Assembly (NCBI RefSeq): GCF_964204865.1
Contig: NC_135254.1
Coordinates: forward strand, 4,345,001 to 4,409,000
DNA from: Styela clava
Lineage: Eukaryota > Chordata > Ascidiacea > Stolidobranchia > Styelidae
Length of the DNA: 64,000 nt
Direction of reading: 5' to 3'
The notes beneath the pieces were generated by a model that worked only from the letters and a program-made list of their open reading frames with translations, ran no database searches and was not told the DNA's origin. Made by a program: the position numbers and the translations under genes. Positions 58,440 to 64,000 of the stretch are shown one piece after another; positions within the stretch are counted from its first letter, which is position 1; each line of letters starts with the position of its first letter.

Positions 58440-58585
58440 CACATTCTAGGGGTACATGTCGCACAACTGTATCTTAGACCAGTAAGGTCTTGAACATGTA
58501 TCTATCCCGTCTCTGTTTTACTGTTTAATTATTATGCAGACACTGTTACATTTTTGAGGCAAATAAACATACATACATACATTTT
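58440..58585 (+). repeat. Possible retroposon 3' tail with (ATAC)n
   Basis: TTGAACATGTATCTATCCCG then GAGGCAAATAAACATACATA with repeated CATA; this resembles a LINE or SINE 3' end finishing in a microsatellite. The complementary tail motif, (GTAT)n followed by TTTATTCATCTCG, occurs near 49005. Confidence 0.4.
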
Positions 58586-58647
58586 TCTGTTTCCTTATTA
58601 TAACGACCACGACTAAAATTGAATTTGCATATATATATATATATCCA

Positions 58648-58928
58648 GGGTGGGAGGAAAGGAATGAGACGACTTAACGGCTTAATCATGTGACGAACCA
58701 CGGCCACTCGTCCGGTTACAATTCCATGTCGGGTATGGGATTAGTTAGTCAGTTATTTGTTTCGGATGCATGGACTTGGTGGTCGAGGAAGGCGTAACCA
58801 ACCAGTGGTTCGGTGAAAACCACCCTTATGTGAACAACCTACGGCAGCGAGAAGCCCAGCAATCCTTTATCCCCACACAGGGTAATCAGAAGTGCGGTTG
58901 AATTCCGAGCGCTTAGCCACACCGTCTA
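58648..58928 (-). repeat. SINE family A copy
   Basis: On the + strand: GACGAACCACGGCCACTCG, GGGTATGGGATTAGTTAGTC, GATGCATGGACTTGGTGGTC and GAGCGCTTAGCCACACCGTC. It is the complement of the family with a worn tRNA-like head; an (AT)n run precedes it at 58628. Confidence 0.75.
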
Positions 58929-60626
58929 TTTACCTATACCTACTTCAACTATATTTGGGAGCCCAAATGTGACAGTGCAATTCTGAAACGATATGCGCTT
59001 GTATGTCTTGCAGAAAGTGCTACTTGCAAGCACAATATTTACGAGACGAAGTTCATTTTACATACATTTATGCTGGAAATAATTTTTCATTGATCTAAAT
59101 GCTTTTTCTTGTTCCAATCTTTCAGGTGACGGAAAATGACAAGGAGGTAAACCAATACTAATAATGGGTTGAAATACCCCTTCTTATCATATCAGTCCCT
59201 CTTAAGGGTGAGAGGTAAATTACCATCACACCTCTGACTACAAGAGTTCATGGATTCAAATCCTGATCCACAGTGCTGCCTATTACTTCACCTTTGTAGA
59301 TTTGTTCACAAACTGCAACCATCGAGTCAATGCATGTGAAAAAGGTAATGGTGAACTACAGCAGTGCAAGATATGGTTGGGACTGTTAACCATATGGGAA
59401 GCTGATGTTTGAAAGATTTTATACCTCTTTTGAAGATAAATATAAAAATTCCCTTTTATCTACCTTATTTGTTTCGGCATCCCCATTAAAAAGCCCAAAA
59501 TCAACAGACCATGAAGCATATTAGCATAGCATTTTTAATTTAATTTTCACCTGCTATTAATAATTGCACATGCATATTTTTGTATTATCAGAATATGAAA
59601 TAGAATTGATTTGTTCTTTCACTGCACAAAAGCAATTGCATTAACATAATTAAAACCATAGAAATATATACTCAGTAACAATATTTATTAATAATCGACT
59701 ATATATGATACACTGTGGGTATAATTAATAGAATAAATGTAATGAGGCAAATTGGTGATAGCTGTATTATATTTAGTGCAATTTATGCAGAAATGGGATA
59801 GTTTGAAATGAAAAAAGGAATATGCTACAACTAAGTTTGTCTTTATTAAAAAATCTCGTAGATTTGCTCATTTCCACACGGGAGAAGACAGTATTTGAAT
59901 ATGCATAGTGAATATTGGGTGAAATTTCAGTCCATTATGAAAATGCAGTTACAGGTTTTCATATATTTTTTACACTTACAGAAATCATTGATATAACGAA
60001 AAAGAATTTTCGTAACAGGGTTTGATTTGTCAGCCTTATATTGGCGATGCCGACAAAGGTTGCGAGTGTTAATAAAATGGTTGACATATATCAAGAAATG
60101 ACTTCATAACGAAATGGAAATTGTGACAAGACTTTATGGACACCAACCCTGGCTCACAGAAATCACAATACATGCAAAAGTCTGATTCAAGTTATAATCA
60201 CAAAGTCTTAAAAGGCACTTGATCAAAAGTAAAATATACATAGGCACTACTCAACAAATATCAAAGGGCTGTCAACCAATGTAGAGTAAAGAGTTTACTC
60301 TGGGGAAGAAATTATTATTCCTAAATATTGAAGTTTAGCTCGGACTTTATAAATTAATATATTAAACAGTTAAACCATATATGAAACAGCACAAGAGTTA
60401 ATTTTATTAGTTAAAAAAAACAGTGAAATTCTAAATTTCATTTAACCACCACTTTGAAAAATCTTTTAATCATCTCAGATTCAAGCGGCTGCTATACAAA
60501 AAACAATTAAAGGCAAATACGCAAACAATAATTTTCACCATAAATTTCAAGCACCAAAATTGGGTATATTTGGAACTAACAGGTCCCCAGTTAAAATGAT
60601 ATACCCTGTTATAACATTACACCTTT
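58929..60626. other. Intergenic, no gene recognised
   Basis: A weak tRNA-derived repeat may lie near 59200-59290 (GGATTCAAATCCTGATCC resembles a box B). Otherwise AT-rich. Confidence 0.3.
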
Positions 60627-60837
60627 CTAATTACAAGGCAATTTATATTCAATATAATCGGCATAATTTTCATTCAAATATGTTACCACAGCATTTTTTA
60701 GCTGCATCAAATCATTTTCACTATTATATATATTGATTGTGGGACGGATTCTAAATTGGTCGTTATAAACTGAAATTGTAACTTGGGTTTTGTGAAATTT
60801 GAAGATGTCTTTAGTCATCACGTCTGCTTCAGTGAGC
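60627..60837 (-). CDS. Class-V aminotransferase-like C-terminal exon 1
   Basis: After a TTTTTTAG acceptor the minus-strand exon reads LTEADVMTKDIFKFHKTQ, VTISVYNDQFRIRPTINIY, NSENDLMQLKNAVVTYLNEN and a tail ending PCN, stop at 60627. The RxxxxxYNxxxDxxxLxxAV pattern is the C-terminal end of class-V PLP-dependent aminotransferases (cysteine desulphurase / isopenicillin-N-epimerase group). It shares intron phase and about 60 alignable residues with the exon at 63526. No upstream exon with the PLP lysine is recognisable between the two, so it is either a last exon of a gene with distant exons, an alternative last exon, or a duplicated remnant. Confidence 0.5.
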
Positions 60838-60918
60838 CTAAAAAATAAAAATAATATTATTAGTTTAAATTTATTTAATAAAAAAATTTTCATGTTGAAG
60901 AACTGGGATGATTTAAAT

Positions 60919-61203
60919 CAGTTGTTCTCAAACGATGGGCCACAATTTTTTGAGGGGACGTAAGTTAATTGGAAATATAAATAGGTTAGATTTGATCTTG
61001 CTCGCCTTATTTTGGATATTTAGATTCTTTTATTTTGGTTATTTGTGTTTCATCCATATTTTCAACGTGTTTTTGAATAAAACATACTATCGCCTTACTA
61101 TCTGATATTTGAAGCTTATCGTTAGCTAGTATTTTTCAGGTGGGGCGCAAGACTTGACAAATTCTAAAAAAGGAGCGCGGCTTAAAAAGTTCGAGAACCA
61201 CTG
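60919..61203. mobile_element. Short non-autonomous hAT element (285 bp) with exact TSD
   Basis: Left end CAGTTGTTCTCAAACGATGG; right end AAAGTTCGAGAACCACTG. Exact 8-bp duplication ATTTAAAT at 60911-60918 and 61204-61211. Subterminal GGGCC and GCGCGGC motifs. Confidence 0.88.
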
Positions 61204-61211
61204 ATTTAAAT

Positions 61212-63000
61212 TGAGACCTTATTGATAGCAGAAAGATCAACTACCCCAGGTTTTAGCCCCGTGTAACCCATAGTGGGAGAAATAAGGTGAGCTTTGATAT
61301 GATAAATGGAAAGATTCAGCTTCAGAAGGTTGCTTATCTAAATCCTTGTTTAGAGCAAAGAAGCAAATGTATTTATTGTCTAGTTTTCTAGGTTCAATTT
61401 GGACTCTATAATTCGAAGATAAAGATTGATGAGGGTTCCTCTAATTGATGCTTTTAAAACTATACCGAATGACAAAGCAGATTTGAATGGCATGACTTCA
61501 TAACAGATGAATTTTAGACATTTTTTAGGCTTTTTCGTAAGATTCTTATTAGATGGTTGGTCCAACATCTATTAAAAACAGGTTATTCAGAGATGAGAAA
61601 AGAGAATAAAAGAAACCCTTTACAATTAAAAAACAATGATTCATGCATATTAAAGGTGAGGGCCAGGATTATTAATTACGAAAGTGAAAATTAATTTCAC
61701 ATTATGAAGTTCTAAAATCCATGCAGTATCCATTTTCCAGGAATAATATAAAATATGTTGTAGTATTCAACCTTTCAAATCACTGTTATAAAATAGGTAC
61801 CTAATAGTCAAAAATTTTGAATTTCAGAATTTCACTATAGAGTTTATTTAAAAATGAGATTTTTTCAAAATAAATTTCAAGGTATTTTCGAAATGTTCTA
61901 TCCTTAGTATGCAACAAAAAATGAAATTGCCATTTATCTTGATTTTTTTTGAGTTATGGCTCATTTTTGAACTTCAAAGAAGAATTTGTTATTAAAATAA
62001 TGCTTGTTATTATTACTGCATTAAGATATATACGTTGAATAAGATACATGAGCAGGACACCATAATCAATAGACTATGAAGCCTAATTCATAAATTATTA
62101 TGATACATGCAATGCAAGACAGTATACGAAATTACTTGAACATTTTGACAAATCATATCACAGACAGTGAGTGGGAAGGCGTCATGCTCATAGCAGGTCT
62201 TGGCAAAAACATGTAGCAAGAAAACAAGGCTTCCTATAAGTGTGCATGAAGTAGGTTGAGGCATAATTTTTTCAAACTTATTTGAAAAATATGTGGCCAA
62301 ACAATGACCCTCAGGAAAAATTTGAAAAAATAGAAGTAATGACATTTATGAGGCACTTTTTAACTTTACCTACTGATAGAAAGTTTGCGATTGATGCAGT
62401 ACTTTAAACAAATTGATCTATAAGTCGACTTTGTGTTAAACAAGAACTGAGCAGAGGTGTATGTTTAAGATTCTTTTCTGTGCAGTTTGTTTCTTAAAAT
62501 CCTTATTAATACCTTCCATCCAAAGTGATTGATATGGCTGGCAAAACACTTTTTTTTCATATTCAAAAATTGCCTCCAGACAAGCAGCCACCAAAATACA
62601 AAAAAGTGAAATTCTTCTAGAATAGAAGTTCTCAACTAGTCTCTTCTAGCTCACGTTTTAGCAAATTTTAAAATTAAAATTTACCCACCTATCTTTGTAT
62701 ACTGTCTATTTCATGACCGATGTCATAACGAATCCAAAATTTCAGACCATACCATTCTCACAAGATGGCAATTTAACAAAGCGAATAATTTGAACCAGGG
62801 ATGGCCAATACCTAATAATTCACTATTTTGAGTATGAAATATCGGATATATTCAAAAATAAATCAATAGTTTTTCTTAGTGTATGAAGGAATTTGTATAC
62901 AACGAAAAATGGAATTAACATGACGTACAGCTTTGACCAAGCATACCCAAATAGAAAATTTTCCTTGGTGGCTTTGGTAACTGCATATAGAATGGTTTTT
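61212..63000. other. Region between aminotransferase-like exons
   Basis: If the exon at 60627 belongs to a complete gene, its other exons should be here on the minus strand. Frames at 61380-61568 and 62088-62345 show no class-V motifs (no SFHK lysine segment, no RPH). I see nothing else. Confidence 0.35.
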
Positions 63001-63024
63001 ATTCAGCGTGAGAAATTGAATGCA

Positions 63025-63350
63025 TGGAAAGGATTCTGGGAAATTTCGGCGTAGGAAATCTCGCCGCATAGGAAAATCCGCCGCAAGAGCATTTTGCTGT
63101 AAAACGAGTATTCGTGACAAAAACAATTAAGTTTTATTAAAAAAAGATTCGTTAGTCAGGAGCATACTCTAACCCTATAAACATAACTGTTTTTATCACA
63201 AATACTTGTTTTACAGCAAAATGCTTTTGCGGCAATTTTTCATGCAACAAATTTTCCTATGTGGCGACATTTCTTGCGACGAGATTTCCTATGGCGAAAT
63301 TTCTTGCGGCGAGATTTCCTACGACGAAATTTCCTGCTGTGAATTTTCCA
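63025..63350. repeat. Foldback region of GGCGAAATTTCC-type short repeats
   Basis: A ~14-bp word (GGAAATTTCGCCGTA / GAGATTTCCTATGGCG and variants) is repeated in one orientation at 63035-63085 and in the other at 63220-63350, with TTTTGCTGTAAAACGAGTAT and ATACTTGTTTTACAGCAAAA as inner inverted arms. Probably a small foldback transposable element with subterminal tandem repeats. Confidence 0.7.
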
Positions 63351-63525
63351 AACACACATGAAAAAAAAGCACTTTGAATCATTGAATGGTCAATGAATAT
63401 TTTCCGGGCATGGGAATCTGAATTAGTAGCATGTTTGAATACACCACATACGTTTTTTAATTTCAGTTGAGAAACAAGTCACCATGCACCACCATAGAAT
63501 TGAAAAATACTGAATTTACTTTATT

Positions 63526-63718
63526 CTACAGCTTTAAATGTTTCAGGTCTTCGTTAACAAATTTAACAACGCTTTCTTTGATAGCGACATAGTCTGCTTT
63601 GGAATTGTACACATTAAAGGACAAACGTAGAAATGTTGTTTCATTGCAATAATTGAAACATGCCTGCATCCCATATTTTGTATAAAAATCTTTCGTCAAA
63701 TCCCAAATTTCTTCAAGT
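63526..63718 (-). CDS. Class-V aminotransferase-like C-terminal exon 2
   Basis: After the acceptor TGTTTCAG the minus strand reads LEEIWDLTKDFYTKYGMQ, ACFNYCNETTFLRLSFNVY and NSKADYVAIKESVVKFVNED, ending HLKL and TAG at 63526-63528. FLRLSFNVYNSKADYVAIKE is the class-V C-terminal signature. The phase (one base before the first Leu codon) is the same as in the exon at 60627, showing shared ancestry of the exon rather than chance. The rest of the gene would lie upstream, beyond 63718 and probably beyond the window. Confidence 0.6.
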
Positions 63719-63949
63719 CTGAAACATGATTAATGTATGCTCCAATGATGGCTGTGGAATCACAAATGGGCTATTTTACTGTGAATATTATAGTATGTTC
63801 AGCTATGAGCCTTTATCTAATAGTGAAAAAGCACTATTTGAATTGCATTGTGGTGATTCACAATTCCTAACACATGCCACATCAGACAATAATTATCCGA
63901 CAATAATTCAGTTGCGAAATTATCCATTCCCCAACAAACCAACCCAAAT

Positions 63950-64000
63950 TTAATCCTGAGTTTTCATTTTCGATAAAACTTCAAGTAACGTATCTTTGAC
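63950..64000 (-). CDS. Possible third C-terminal exon, partial
   Basis: The minus strand from the window edge reads VKDTLLEVLSKMKTQD then TAA. It lines up with IKESVVKFVNEDLKHLKL of the exon at 63526. Only 16 codons are visible, so the call is tentative; it lies 230 bp upstream of that exon. Confidence 0.3.
   Translation of the reverse strand, partial: VKDTLLEVLSKMKTQD

Noticed and set aside
58046-58444. 132-codon minus-strand ORF overlapping the TIMM8 start
   Set aside because: It overlaps TIMM8 in another frame and covers its probable promoter; no domain seen.

Overview
This window looks like AT-rich nuclear DNA from an invertebrate animal. It has spliced genes with GT-AG introns, two tRNA-derived SINE families, many hAT-type DNA transposons and single-copy housekeeping genes. 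I lean towards an ascidian tunicate or similar invertebrate deuterostome, but only from the general repeat style; nothing here fixes the species.

Layout. 1-5534 is a tandem array of about 0.75-kb units. Each unit carries one U1 spliceosomal snRNA gene on the + strand: seven full copies and an eighth cut off after stem-loop 1. The array probably continues left of the window. 6091-9015 holds three exons encoding a Deltex C-terminal (DTC) domain. 9-16 kb is non-genic, with SINEs, small foldback elements and two larger elements with hAT-like ends. 16935-23123 is one 6.2-kb inverted repeat whose arms are built from tandem ~372-bp sub-repeats. 24549-28171 is a nearly intact autonomous hAT transposon: 8-bp target duplication, BED-like finger, one in-frame stop. 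It lies inside what reads as an exon, beside an older tandem duplication. 28.6-32.3 kb has a few exon-like ORFs I could not assign. 32.9-41 kb is a transposon graveyard with two decayed hAT transposases and three non-autonomous hAT elements with recognisable target duplications. 41.3-45.2 kb holds a decayed SWIM-finger protein facing a decayed THAP plus DDE transposase, perhaps one ISL2EU-like transposon.

The right third carries the recognisable cellular genes: a TMEM101 homologue (+, five exons, 256 aa), PEX19 (-, three exons, ending in a CaaX box), a TIMM8-type small Tim chaperone (-, one exon), and two or three related last exons of a class-V aminotransferase-like protein (-), whose remaining exons probably lie beyond 64000.

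No pathway unites these genes. PEX19 (peroxisomal membrane protein import) and TIMM8 (mitochondrial intermembrane-space chaperone) are same-strand neighbours 570 bp apart, which is too far to argue for an operon. The most notable features are the U1 array, with two RNA classes and mosaic spacers, and the giant palindrome. All calls come from reading the sequence; no searches were run.
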